This document shows, one piece after another, positions 23,490-35,739 of a stretch of 64,000 bases of DNA; within the stretch, counting starts at the first letter, position 1, and each line of letters begins with the position of its first letter. This DNA comes from Histoplasma ohiense. Its lineage: Eukaryota; Ascomycota; Eurotiomycetes; Onygenales; Ajellomycetaceae. The position numbers and the translations under genes were made by a program. The stretch is from positions 2,113,001 through 2,177,000 of the forward strand of contig JAEVHH010000005.1 in the NCBI GenBank assembly GCA_017607445.1, given 5' to 3'. The notes below the pieces were generated by a model. That model searched no databases and had not been told where the DNA came from. It saw only the letters and a program-made list of their open reading frames with translations.

Positions 23490-26447
23490 GAAAGGGATAA
23501 AACCGGGCTGGAATTTTTCCAATGCGGAATGCACGGTTCCGGAAGCTATCTATCAACAGCGTCTCGCAGCCGTCTGGCATCATAAACAACATCATCTGCA
23601 TTCGAGGTGTTTGGCGTAAAAAAGGGCTGGCTGTGCGGGGGTGTTGTGCACCTGGACCTGGACAAAGGCATTGTTGCCCAGGGCAAGCCCGGAACTTAGA
23701 ATTTTTTTAACGAAATAATTTGCTCTATGATCTGTAGACTTTGCACACGTCACAGTTCGTGTTCTACTTTGGGTACCGTCTTGTCATTTATTTATTGATT
23801 TTATTATTTTACTTCCTTTGGGGGGGGGTGTTCAACCTGGCGGTCAGGGCGTGTGGTCCATGATACAATTTTTCTTGGACGACGAACCATTTGTTCTCTA
23901 TGCAGGCGTGCCTAACGCATGCTTTTTTTTTTTTTTAAACAAAAAAAAAAAAAATTTGAAAGTATATGAAAAAGGAGGAGGATATTCTGGGATTATGGGG
24001 AGGAAGTCAAGCACTGAATAGTTTCCAGGAAAATGATATTCCAATGGGATCCGAAAATTCTTGTTTTGATATTTTATATCACTTTTACATTGCTTTCATG
24101 GAAATCAGCTGGTTCCCTTGTTATGATCTATATTCGGCGACATGGACATTGGTTCTCCTCCGCTCGAGCACCAGACGGAGAATTTTGTTTGCTCCTTACA
24201 GCGTACACCTCCCCCCACTTGCACGATGCAAAGTGATATCACCTAAGCTACAATTGTTCCAGGGTTGTCTCCTGCAGTAAGCTGCAGATGTTCGGTATGT
24301 GCCTGCCATGCTGTCAGGACTCAGGAAAGATGGTTCATTCATCCCACTGAGTTGGCAGAGCCAGTCCACAACATCCCTTCCCCCCTCTTCGGATTCAGAA
24401 TCTCCCCAAAAATTGAGTCCATGCTGATGTATGCTAAACACAAGCCCTATCTTTCAAAAATGTTGAGGGGCCCCGGTCCCAAGTCTCACGGCCTTTCGTT
24501 GGGTACCGAGAGGTGCGTTAGTTTCAAAGTCTACCGCCTGGAGGGAGCCCAAGCATGACGCAGCCTAGAGAACATCTCAACAGGGCGCGTAGTTATAAGT
24601 TCCCGTGTGTCGTTGAAGTGTCGATGAAGTCGGGATAGCCGGGCAAACATCAATTTTAGGTGGGAATTTTACTCTTAGAAAAAATAAAAAAAAAACGTGT
24701 TAAAAAGCCAACGCCAATGCAAGGACACTTCATGGTCACCATGCATTTAGGTGAATCCCCACTGCAGTAGCGAACATTTTAGGCACACCAGAGAAGCACC
24801 CACTCAGTATTTTTTCGAAAAAGTGATGAGAGCGAGCGCGGATGATTTCAGGCTGTTATTTAAAACATAGCGCGGTAAAGGACCTTCCCAACTAACTGAA
24901 ACAAGTTTGATGTTTGATATTTTTCTGGGTTTGGTTGCCGTAAGAGAGAGCCAACATAACCTAGGTATGACGAATGTTTTCCCGGGGTTCGGCGGAGTTT
25001 TGAGGACATTTTAATTTCTGGAATCCAGACTCGCTCAGCCAACCGCGTTTTTCAACTTGGAGAAGCCATTTTGACTGGTTCCGCAAGAGACGTCTACCGG
25101 TGTAGCCCACCCAATTCTCGCGTCTGTTGTCATGCTTTTTGCCCATATATACCGAACGATGATTCGAGGGTAACAACAGCTAGCTAGGAACCCGTCCTGG
25201 CCATTTGCTGGAATCTTCTTGACGTCGTCAAAGCTTCCATGCAGCGCTGCGTAGATATCCACGCGAACATAAAAACTCATATACCTGGCTTTTCTCATCG
25301 CCATTATTTCTGAATTAAGCGCCGTTTTTTTTTTTTTTTTTTTTTTTGCTTTTTGCTTTTTCTGCGGTTACCTGTATCGCGATTACCGCCTCCAACACCG
25401 CCTTCTGGGTTGAGCTTGCGTAATATTTACCTGGTGGTTGCCGTATTGAAATACCCATGTCTTCTCAGCCAGTGTGGAATTCTTGCGGTTCTCTTCCGTC
25501 CAGCTATGCTCCACGACATCCAAGACGCCCGAGACGCCCAACAGATCCCCTAGTTTTATCTTCCTCTTCATTTTCATTCCCAGCCACAATCGACTTGCTT
25601 TGAGTTTTGTCCTCCTGTTGACCCGGCCAGACCGCCAAGTTAACTCGCTAGCTCATCGACGTTGTGCGCGGCGCGAACACCGGAACTCACCGCTGGATTC
25701 CGGAAAGCAAAAGTGAGCAAGGGAAAGAAAGAGTGACGGAGAGCTGCGGATAGATATACAAGGAGACGGGAAGCAAGAAAGCGGGGTGGGTGAGGCTGTC
25801 TGGGCCTGTCACTTGAGACGAGTCTGCCAAATTGCTACTTTGATCTATATGACCTGCTCGCTTTTGGCCATCTCGTTGCTATATTTCTCTCGTGCAACTG
25901 GTTTGTCTACAAATTAGAAGAACGGCAACAACCTCGTTGCACAACGCGTAGCTCCGTTGCTGCAGCCGATATCAAGAACTATCAGCCCAACCTGGAATTT
26001 GGCTGTGCCCTATTCCTGGTCAATTGACCCGCGTTATCCCACCCATCATCGCCCAACCCGTTTAGTTTTAGATCTATCCACCATTCCCACGCCATACCTT
26101 CCCGATCGCATCGCTAGATTTTAAAGAAGGGTTGCTAGCCAGTGCGCGCCAACAGCGCGTTTGAGAATTAACTGTGCTGGTCCCGTTCAATAGAGGCGCC
26201 ATTATAGCGCAGCAACCCGGTAGGTTACCGACGAAAGAAGCAGCCACTCGAGTGCCCTCTCTCCCTACACCATGATTTTTGAAGTCCCCGTTCAGGGCTG
26301 TTGTGAAGCAAATAGCTGCCCAGTCTGACGTACGTTGACGCAGGGCTGCATAGAACCCGCAGATCCTAGGACTCGAGAGGAGTGACGTGGTCATTTAGTC
26401 CGTGTCGACGGTAATTCCCGTGCGCGTATCCAAAAGACGTAAAAATC
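23490..26447. other. Long intergenic region and likely long 5' leader of hapC
   Basis: Nearly 3 kb with no supported gene. It holds poly(A)/poly(T) tracts near 23925-23955 and 25326-25347. The last ~700 bp, before the hapC start, are less AT-rich and may be promoter plus leader. Scattered 60-100-codon frames are not family-like and lie in all six frames. Confidence 0.5.
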
Positions 26448-27540
26448 ATGTCGTCGGCCTCTCCTCCAAAGGAACCAGAGGTGGAACCAGGAACTCAGTC
26501 AGGCGAAGACGCGGAGCATATGGAACGAGAACACCAAGATACACAAGCGCAAGGTCAGGGAGAATTTGAGGTGAAAGAGCAGGATCGATGGCTTCCAATT
26601 GCAAATGGTTCGTTAAGCGCGTTCTTGCATGTTGTGATTTTTGGCTTTGAATTGTGCATACTCCTGTGTTCTGATTTGCCTTTTCTACCTTTACTGGGTG
26701 GTCACTGGCTATTCGTTATCCCACCACAGCTTTCAAATATCCGAGTGGAAGGGACTTTTTTTTTTTTTTCTTTAATCAGTTACACCTGCTTAGGATAGCA
26801 GCGCACCCTTCTGGTCCACTTTTCACTACATTATGCTAACATCCGCGATTTGCTCTAGTTGCTCGCATAATGAAAACCGCTCTCCCCGACAACGCCAAGA
26901 TCGCGAAGGAGGCAAAAGAATGCATGCAAGAATGTGTGAGCGAGTTCATCTCGTTCATCACCAGCGAAGGTATGCATTCTGCCCTTCCATTTTTTGGCGA
27001 TGCACGACAACAATATTTGAGAATTAATTTACGCCTTCTAAACTTGCAGCTTCGGAAAAATGTCAACAAGAGAAAAGGAAGACAGTCAATGGGGAAGACA
27101 TCCTCTTTGCGATGACCTCACTCGGATTCGAGAACTACTCCGAAGCGCTGAAGATATATCTTTCAAAATATCGAGAAGTGAGTATAGGCTGATTACCTGT
27201 CTGCTCCTCCCAATTTCTTATGTAATTTCCTTTTTGTTGCCTCAACTTGGGGGGGACGCAATATCTGAACAATTGAATTGATTGGTTTGAGACCCAATCC
27301 TCAAGGGGGGAGAACCAGAACCGGCCACCGAGCAGAGGGTACGGCGGACCAGTCGGGGCAACTGGAAGCGGTGCCCCAGGTGCTGGCAATCCAGCGGGAC
27401 CAGGTTTCGCGGTCGCACCCGAGACTTCCAGCAACATATTGAGCCCGAACCTGGACCCCAACGAACAGGCCGGCGCAACATACGGATATTCCACTATGGT
27501 GGCCCCTTCGCACAATGGTGCCGGTGGCGAGACTTACTGA
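26448..27540 (+). CDS. hapC: CCAAT-binding factor subunit HapC (NF-YB, histone fold)
   Basis: Four exons give 215 aa: 26448-26607, 26859-26969, 27050-27177, 27292-27540. The first ~45 residues are acidic and Gln/Glu-rich. The NF-YB histone-fold core runs from about 46 to 133: DRWLPIANVARIMKTALPDN, AKIAKEAKECMQECVSEFIS, then TVNGEDILFAMTSLGFENY and ALKIYLSKYRE. The C terminus is Gly/Pro/Ala-rich. HapC pairs with HapE, and HapB joins to bind CCAAT boxes; in fungi the complex with HapX also controls iron homeostasis. The last acceptor (TTTGAG, ending 27291) was chosen because it keeps the frame as TQSSRGENQNRP. A competing CTCAAG acceptor 14 nt downstream would shift it. Confidence 0.95.
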
Positions 27541-28312
27541 CTCTCGCGAACACGTTTCCTGGTCTAGGGATACGCTCGCGAGTGACTACAATGCAGAATT
27601 GTAGCTGTTTGCGACAACCCAGGCCTCGAGCAAGACCTGAGGAAGTGACGTTGAGATCTAGGATCATGAAGAGAAAGGGGAGGCGAAAACGAAGCAGACG
27701 AGAGTCAGGAAGTGTGGTTAAAGAGAGTTGGAAGGGTGTGATGGCGATTCGACCAATTTGACAGCGGCGAGGATTTTTCTTACCTTTTCTCCTTGTTGTC
27801 ATTTCCTTTCTTTCTTATTTTTCCCTACAACCTACCTATTTTATCGGATAACTTGTATACAATTTTCAAAGCTTCCTTGAAGGAGCAAGGTCATAATTCC
27901 AACAGAAATTGAATCAGCGGAGAGATCATGAGATTGAAACTGCACTGAAAGGATTTGACCTCAAGGACACCTTGGTTTTTTGATGTGCAGATAAGAATAG
28001 ACTTGATTCAGGGGTCACTTTGTCGTCCATTTCTGCTAGGTGCTACATTTATTTATTTAATGCATTTATTTTCAATTTGTCTGTTTCTTCGTGTGATATA
28101 TTTGGCGCGTACTCTGGTACCAATGCATTTTGATGAATTACCAAGTAATGCCAAGCAGTGACCCTGGAAAATTTATTTTCCACTCCAAAGTTTGATTGGC
28201 TGATGAGTAACTAACCAGAGATTCATCTCTCATCTCTCACAAGGTTCAGCCAACTCGACGAACAGCTATAACGGGATGGATGTCCTCTAGCTCAACTTGC
28301 TTGAAATAAGCA
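27541..28312. other. Intergenic region between hapC and PRP16
   Basis: Tandem-oriented spacer of 772 bp. No open frame or repeat worth reporting; CT-rich and T-rich near 27775-27835. It is likely the hapC 3' UTR and the PRP16 promoter. Confidence 0.6.
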
Positions 28313-31300
28313 ATGGCCCGAGAAGGCAGCCCTAAGCGCCGGAAGCTGGACTCAGACCGCTTGACTCCAACTTCGTCCAATCCCAGCCAGCCATCCAGAC
28401 ACCTTTACGCCCCACGAAGTCGACTCCAAACTAATCGAGATGACGAGCTTGCCAACACCAGTCGTGCGTCCACTCCCCGCGGCATACGCAATGGAGATTC
28501 TACCCCCCACCAGGAGGCGTTTCAAGGCTCAGAGTCACTTGTCGATATCGAATACACCCTCGCACTAGATCGGGACTGGTACACAGGTGATGAATTAGGA
28601 CATACCTTCGGTGACGAGACTCATAACCCGTTCGGTGGAGCGGACAGCACATGGGCAGATCAACAGCGCGAAGCAGCACTGTCCGAGAGGAAGAATAGCA
28701 AGCGCATTAGTGCCCGCGCAGTGCAGAAGCAGAAGGATGTCGACGCCTGGGAGACGAATCGCATGTTGACCTCTGGCGTGGCGCAGAGGAGAGAATACGA
28801 TGCCGACTTTGACGACGATGAAGAATCCACTCGTGTTCATTTGCTCGTGCATGATTTGCGCCCACCGTTTCTAGACGGTCGGACGGTTTTTACAAAGCAA
28901 CTGGAGCCTGTCTCTGCTGTGCGGGATCCACAGAGTGATATGGCAGTGTTCAGCCGGAAGGGAAGTAAGGTTGTGCGCGAGAAGAGAGCGCAGAAGGAAC
29001 GACAGAAGCAGGCACAGGATGCTACTAATATGGCTGGAACGGCACTAGGGAATCTCATGGGCATTAAGGAGGATGATGGAGATAGTGCAGCAGCGATCCC
29101 TGCGGAGGAGGAGGGCCAACATAAGGGTAGTAAATTTGCGGAGCATTTGAAGAAGAGTGAAGGAGCCAGCGCCTTTAGCAAGAGCAAATCGCTTAAGGAA
29201 CAGCGGGAGTATCTGCCAGCTTTTGCGGTCAGAGAGGAGCTTTTAAGGGTGATTAGGGATAACCAGGTAGTAATCGTCGTTGGGCAAACTGGTTCAGGAA
29301 AAACCACCCAATTAACGCAATTTCTTTACGAGGATGGATATGCGAAACTTGGAATGATTGGCTGTACGCAACCAAGACGTGTCGCTGCGATGAGTGTCGC
29401 GAAGCGTGTCAGTGAGGAGATGGAGGTTAAGTTGGGAGGTCTTGTTGGATATGCCATTCGTTTTGAGGATTGCACCAGCAATGAAACAGCTATCAAATGT
29501 GCGTTATGAAATTCCTGAGGTTGTAACATGAGGGATTATCAACTAACTTCTATGTGATCATTAGATATGACCGACGGCGTGCTGTTAAGAGAGTCTCTGG
29601 TTCAACCAGACCTTGACAAATATTCTTGTATTATCATGGATGAAGCCCATGAGCGGGCCTTGAATACGGACGTCTTGATGGGTCTCATTAAAAAAGTTCT
29701 TGCGCGTAGACGGGACTTGAAGCTCATTGTCACTTCAGCAACCATGAACGCAGAACGATTCTCGAAATTCTACGGCGGAGCTCCAGAGTTCTTCATCCCT
29801 GGACGGACGTTTCCTGTAGATATTCAATACTCGCGATCACCTTGTGAAGACTATGTCGACAGTGCGGTGAAACAAGTTTTGGCTATCCATGTTTCGCAAG
29901 GACCTGGGGATATTCTTGTTTTCATGACCGGGCAAGAGGATATCGAGGTGACTTGTGAAATGATAGCAGAGCGATTAGCCCTCCTAAATGACCCTCCGAA
30001 GATTAGCATTCTGCCAATATACAGTCAGATGCCGGCTGACCTGCAAGCAAAAATTTTCGACAGGGCCCCGCCCGGGGTTAGGAAGGTGATTGTTGCCACC
30101 AACATTGCGGAAACTAGTTTAACTGTCGATGGAATCATGTATGTGGTCGATGCTGGTTTTTCTAAATTAAAGGTTTATAATCCACGAATGGGAATGGACA
30201 CCCTCCAAATCACACCCATCTCGCAAGCGAACGCGTCGCAGCGTGCTGGTCGTGCTGGACGAACTGGACCTGGCAAGGCTTATCACTTGTTCACAGAACT
30301 TGCGTTTAAAAACGAATTATACATCCAGACTATCCCTGAAATCCAGCGAACAAACCTGTCCAACACAGTGCTTCTGTTGAAATCCTTAGGGGTCAAGGAT
30401 CTGCTCGATTTCGATTTTATGGACCCACCGCCACAGGACACCATTACTACGTCGCTCTTTGATCTCTGGGCACTGGGCGCCATTGATAATCTTGGAGACT
30501 TGACACCAATGGGTCGCCGCATGAGTGCTTTTCCAATGGACCCATCTCTCGCGAAACTTCTCATCAGTGCGTCTGAAGAATATGACTGTAGTGAGGAGAT
30601 GCTAACGATTGTTTCAATGCTCTCTGTACCTGGTGTATTCTACCGGCCCAAAGAACGCCAGGAAGAATCAGATGCTGCCCGAGAGAAATTTTTCGTACCT
30701 GAATCCGACCATCTGACTCTGCTCCATGTATACACACAGTGGAAATCGAACGGCTACTCAGATGCATGGTGCATAAAACATTTTCTGCATTCTAAAGCTT
30801 TACGTCGAGCCAAGGAAATCCGTGAGCAGCTTTACGATATCATGGCGATGCAGAAAATGACCCTAACTAGCTGCGGAACCGACTGGGACGTTATTCGAAA
30901 GTGTATATGTTCTGGCTACTACCACCAGGCTGCTAGGGTCAAAGGGATTGGCGAGTATATTAATCTCCGCACTAGCGTAACCATACAACTTCACCCTACG
31001 AGCGCGCTATACGGTCTTGGTTACCTTCCCGACTATGTGGTATACCACGAATTGATTCTGACGAGCAAGGAGTATATGTCTACCGTTACGTCTGTGGACC
31101 CTCGGGTATGTTTTGATTCAACAAGCTTTTAGCTTCTCTTTTTTTCCTTCTTTTTGTTCAAGATATACCTTTCCCGTCTTCCTTAGAACCGTCAACCACA
31201 TCCAAATACCTCATAGCGCCAAAATGACTAACACAAATATCAAAATCTCCAGTGGCTTGCGGACCTAGGTGGAGTCTTCTACTCGATAAAAGAAAAAGGT

Positions 31301-31594
31301 TACTCGGCCCGTGAGCGCCGTGTGACGGAGCATGAATTCAACAGGCGGATGGAAATCGAGGCACAGATGGCTGCTGATCGCGAACGTGCAGCTGAGCAAA
31401 AACGGAAAGCTGCTGAAGAGGATACACTGCGACGGAAACAGGATGCGGAAGGTAGCTCTGCTCATGTAGGGATGAAACCTGTAGTAAAACTGCCTACCTC
31501 TGCGTCGACAGCAGTGAGGAAGCCTGGATCTTATGTCCCGGCTGGGGCTTTGGTTAGAAGACCCATTATGAAGAGGGGGGCGAGGGGTTTTTAA
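28313..31594 (+). CDS. PRP16: DEAH-box pre-mRNA-splicing ATPase Prp16
   Basis: Three exons give 1022 aa: 28313-29498, 29565-31105, 31253-31594. The N-terminal ~300 residues are charged and specific to Prp16-type helicases. Motif I GQTGSGKTT lies near residues 324-332, Ia is TQPRRVAAMSVAKRV, II DEAH at about 421-424, III SAT, V TNIAETSLTVDGI and VI QRAGRAGRTGPG. Winged-helix/ratchet and OB-fold regions follow, ending in a charged tail KRGARGF. Prp16 acts in the spliceosome after the first transesterification, remodelling it for the second step and proofreading the lariat. In an intron-rich genome this is an essential core gene. The family is DHX38/Prp16 rather than Prp2, Prp22 or Prp43, judged from the N-terminal region (DRDWYTGDE) and the overall layout. 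Confidence 0.95.
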
Positions 31595-32010
31595 TGTTAG
31601 TTTCTCGCTTTATAAACATATAATAGCAGTGATGCTGGTTAGATTTAAATTCGGCAAATTTACCTGTGTATTTGTGTCATACGAGACCACCGCTGCTGAA
31701 CAGCCGAGTGGAGCTAGGTATTTGACGACCCAAAAAATGGTCAGGATTTACTCTCTTATCTACATTGTTCTGGGTTACAAAGGACATAAAATAACACATT
31801 TACGAATTGGCTACTCTTGCAGACATATCTGGTGCCATGCTATCCAATGCCAAAACTCCGCAACAACCAGGGAGAAACACAGGATATAGCCTACATAATT
31901 GTTTTAAAAGACTTGAGGTGGTTTATATAACATGCATAGCTACAAGCTTCTTTAAAAAAAAGCAGATCACAACAGAAGCGACGGAAAAGAAAAAGAAAAG
32001 AGGAGCCAGC
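31595..32010. other. Convergent intergenic region PRP16 / OST2
   Basis: 416 bp between two converging stop codons. It is AT-rich, consistent with overlapping 3' UTRs. No gene seen. Confidence 0.6.
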
Positions 32011-32788
32011 CTAGTTAATAAAATTGATGCAGAAGAAATGCAGTATCAAACTGCCAAACACGTAATCCGCGAATGCCCTGTCAAAAATATACAGATCAGT
32101 CTCAGCCATGCATGGTATTTTTAAGACCCCTATAGAGCGTGCAGCCATCATGTGCGAAAAGCCAAAAATAAGAGAACAAACTAATAATCCGGCCAAATTG
32201 TAACTCAGAGGACTACGAACCTTTCACTAGACAATCCATTCGACGGGAGATCTCCATTCGCCGGTTTCGAAACGGATTTGGACGTAGACGTAGGGTTTTT
32301 ATCTTTCCCACCTTGGTGGCTCGTCTGCATTCTCAAACTAGCTGTGAGAACGAATTGACCGACAGCAGCAGAGAAGCCACTGAGAAACGCATTAAATGGC
32401 TAAATGGAGAGATTGGTTTTAACATTGTTAGGTGAACAGGTTTTTGTTTTTAAAGAATTTGTGGCACGAGATAAAGAATAAAAAGTTAAGGAGAGGGGGA
32501 ACGGCTTACGTAGTTCCCGGCCAGTATACAGTATAAAAATTGTACGCCTCCTACAATAAGTAGGAATGCCATGAATGAATCTAACATAAGGGTTCTTTTC
32601 GGTGTTTGCGTCAGATATCGCTGCCAGATGCCAACCACGATGTCCTGAGTTTGGGGATTGGCAGAAAGGGAGGCGCCTGCCGAATGGCTTTGTGTCGACG
32701 TTGGATTGAGAGTCGTCTTTGACGGTGTGGGAGGTGAAGAGGAATTGGCAGCTGGTTGGCCTGATGCCACACGGCGTTTGGGAGCCAT
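32011..32788 (-). CDS. OST2: Oligosaccharyltransferase subunit Ost2 (DAD1 family)
   Basis: Three exons give 174 aa: 32788-32510, 32399-32221, 32077-32011. The protein has a Ser/Pro/Thr-rich N terminus. The DAD1 core follows: first TM about residues 74-93 (LMLDSFMAFLLIVGGVQFLY), CILAGNYPFNAFLSGFSAAV, the second TM, LRMQT, and the invariant C terminus SSERAFADYVFGSLILHFF plus CINFIN. Ost2 is a small ER membrane subunit of the complex that transfers the preassembled glycan to Asn in nascent proteins. The last exon (67 nt) is essential: without it the DAD1 signature is lost. The cytosolic loop between LRMQT and SSERAF is about 20 residues longer than I would expect. An in-frame open stretch upstream of 32788 (to 32962) is read as leader. 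Confidence 0.93.
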
Positions 32789-33126
32789 GGTGAAAGAGCT
32801 TTGACCCACCGAGACAGCTCCAAGACAGGAACGCTGCCTGGAAAAAAATAATGGTATTCTCTTCGATTCAGTATCGCTGCTCCTAGGCGCGTAAGCGGAC
32901 GATGGTTTCTGAAGTTCTGATTTCTTGAAGCCAGAAGCCAGCACAAGCCAGGAAAGTCGCATATCACATGATCAGTCTTCACGTGATTTAGCGTTGGATG
33001 GTGGTCCAAGCTCCACCTGGGCATTTCTAGAGCATCCACGTGGACAACTTTCATATCAGCAGCTTTACAAGGCATTGTCCTTCATTTCAGGCTAGAGGTA
33101 ACTCAATAAAAATACATGCAATAAAA
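32789..33126. other. Short bidirectional promoter (OST2 / TMEM14-like)
   Basis: 338 bp between two divergent start codons, so both genes must share this region for initiation. It has no repeat of note. The in-frame open extension of OST2 to 32962 probably lies in its 5' leader. Confidence 0.6.
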
Positions 33127-33633
33127 ATGGTGCGTACGAAGCTTATCCTAGCCACCTAACGCAACATCATCGTTAGGTGCCCTCTACCCCCCACCCCCAA
33201 CCTTCCCCATGCTACAGCTCCCCTCCCTTTGCACCCCAACCGCCCCATTTCCGCTTATTGTTTTAATACACCTTTATATAGCAGTTAACACCCACTCCAA
33301 CAGCTTTCCTCTCAAAGTGTCCACAACTCGGCTGCTGCCCTGTCCCTCCTGACATCCTGTGGCGGGATTATCGGCTATGCACGCACCGGCTCCATTGCCT
33401 CCATTGCCGCCGGCCTCTGTGTGGGCGCCATTTACGCTTTCAGCTATTTCCGTTTTCACAGTCAACAGCCCCATGGCGAAGAATTGAGTTTAATTGCCTC
33501 TGTTATGCTAGCGGGAAGTTCGATTCCCAGAGCGCTGAAGACGAGGAAGCTTGTCCCTGTTAGCCTCAGTTTAATGGCTACGTATGGCTTAATTGTGTTC
33601 TGGTTGGCATATAAGGGTAAAAGGGTGTCTTAA
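33127..33633 (+). CDS. TMEM14-family small membrane protein
   Basis: Proposed exons are 33127-33129 (the start codon only) and 33304-33633, giving 110 aa. The 330-nt exon is clear family sequence: CGGIIGYARTGSIASIAAGL, CVGAIYAFSYFR, SLIASVMLAGSSIPRALKTR and LSLMATYGLIVFWLAY, i.e. three to four TM helices with the Gly-rich first hairpin of TMEM14. Its upstream frame is closed by a TAA, leaving the AG at 33302-33303 in phase 0. The only matching donor with an ATG in phase 0 is ATG followed directly by gtgcgt at 33130. TMEM14 proteins sit in mitochondrial or other internal membranes; in animals TMEM14C is linked to porphyrin import. The function here is inferred only from family. Confidence 0.78.
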
Positions 33634-34191
33634 GATTTGAATTCTTGGAATTCTTGGAGTTTGAGTTGAGGGAATCCTGCAGAAGTGTGGATTTCGAGCT
33701 TGTGATGTGAGCCCCGCGTATGTGCGGTTATGACTTTTCCGTCTGGTGGCGTTGCAAGGTGATTTTTAATAGTGTTCATTTATACCACAGATATCATACG
33801 ACGGGATGAGGCTGCATGCCCAGATGTTACGAAAGCATTGGCACTTGAGAAATGTGTACGATTAGCGGGAGTCGACTGATTGATGATCTGGTTGAATCAC
33901 ACTCTTATAATCAGATGGCCGAGTCCACAATTGAGTTGTAACCTTCATCTGACGGAAAATCATAAATATATTTATAAATGACAGTCAGGGCCACCATCAT
34001 ACATTCTTTATCGTAGAGTAATAGACGCTGAAACGCGCAAGGAGTAATGTGGGGGTTGGTGAATTGGGAGAAAAGGGATACGAATTGAAATATAAATGAA
34101 GTGGAATGTTAGTCGAACATAATCGCACAATTTGTAGAAAAGTAGCTTCTCACGACAAAGAACCCATCGAACACAATCCAAATACCTATCA
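33634..34191. other. Convergent intergenic region
   Basis: 558 bp of AT-rich sequence between converging genes. No gene, repeat or RNA recognised. Confidence 0.6.
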
Positions 34192-35739
34192 TCATATTCT
34201 GACAGCTTGTTTAATGATATCATCTGGCTGCTCATTGATCAGATTCCCAATTTCTGTGCTGTCTCTCATTACCTGACGAGCGTCTGCGTCTTCAATATCC
34301 ATATCGTCCTTAACCAGCATTACTGTCAACTCTGGAACCATCACGGATTGCACAAATCCAGATACCCCAGCAGCTTTTATCAGGTTGTCGGTAGGTGCTA
34401 GACGCTTGAATTTGCCCGCAAAGTGGCCAATGATGGCATCCATCCTAGGTGAATGTCGGAATTAGTTATTGAACGAGCTTTCGTAGAAACGTTGGGAGGT
34501 GGGAGAAAGGCGAATTTACATAGCTTTTGCCCCCCAGGGGCCATAATATCCAGGTGAGATTTTCTCCACTCCATCTCCATCAACCGTTAAACGTAGGCTT
34601 CCTTTCTTTTTTCCAGTACGAGAAGACTCTAGCACGTTTCGGTAAAAGGAAGGCTTTTTACGTGTTAAAATTTCATCCAACTCCGCATAATGTTTCTCAA
34701 TGCGCTTGTGAAGATTTTCCCAATCAATCTTTGGATACCCCCTTTCAGCCCACTGATGCTTTGCGGCTTTGATCCTGTGATCCCTGCAGAACTGGGCTTT
34801 CTTCCTGTAACTAAGGCCCTGATTGGACCTTAATTCATCTATGAATCTGGGATCAACAGCCTGGTCACACATGGGGCAAATTATCGCTTTAGCTCTGAGG
34901 GTGGCGGATTCAAGAGCTTCCTTTTCGGCTTGTGATAGTTGAAGGCTTACGGAAGAAGATACTGAACTTAGTGAGGACAATGAGTCATCATTATCATCAT
35001 CATCATCATCATCGAACGGTGATGTGCCATTGAAAAACGATGAACTAGATGTGACTTCGTTTGGAAAAGATAGAGGCGTTTTGAATTTGGGGCCATCTGA
35101 GGATATCTGGGATGAATGGATGGCGGAATCCTCATCCGCGGTAGAAGGAGGAATTTTGAACTGTTTGGATGGCTTCTTCTTCAAAGCAGTATGTAGATTG
35201 GCGCTTCCATAAAATGATTTCATTGGAGGAGGCCTAGGACAAGAGAAAAGAGCATCGCTTTCCATCTTGAAAGTAGGCCTACGCGGAGTCTCCTTAGACG
35301 ACGCAGGTGGAGAAGGCTTCATCTTTCCCGATTGCTTTTCTCTTTTCCGCGGGCTATCAGCGGCTTTTTTTCTCCGCTTTGGGTTCCGTTTATCATCCTC
35401 GCCTCTGATGTCGGCTTCGCTCTGGGGTTGTTTATCCAATCTGCCCGTCGTTTCTGTTTGCGACCATCCGTTTGATTTCCGTCTGGGTTCAGGCTCAGGA
35501 GAAAGTGAGACTTCGGAATGAGTGTTCAATTGTTCGCTTTCGTCCGTGGAGCTAAGTGGTTCGTCGTCCGTTGCAGGTTCTGGCTTATTCTTCCTGCTTG
35601 TCGAGGCACTGTGCCCTGAAACCGATTCTCTATGGTTTATCAACTGGCCCCCAGCCTTGCTTAGAGGAGCACCTCCCCTATAATTGTGTTTCGTTTGGAG
35701 GTTTGACGCATAGCTAGAATCAGGTCGTCGAGAGACCAT
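34192..35739 (-). CDS. RTC4-domain protein (restriction of telomere capping 4-like)
   Basis: Two exons give 490 aa: 35739-34520 and 34444-34192, with a 75-bp gtaaat..tag intron. The first ~250 residues are basic, Ser/Pro/Lys-rich and disordered, with an Asp/Asn run before a Ser-rich stretch. The RTC4-like domain fills the C-terminal ~210 residues. It has a CPMC pair (AIICPMCDQAVDPRFIDEL) and conserved blocks YRKKAQFCRDHRIKAAKHQW, GYPKIDWENLHKRIEKHY and SPGYYGPWGAKAM. Spliced after that is GVSGFVQSVMVPELTVMLV, ending in an acidic helix. In yeast Rtc4 was named from a genetic screen on telomere capping; the biochemical role is unknown. The join is supported because the domain continues across the intron without a gap. 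Confidence 0.85.

Noticed and set aside
24265..24558. 97-codon plus frame in the spacer upstream of hapC
   Set aside because: No conserved motif or codon signature; neighbouring frames on both strands are equally open.
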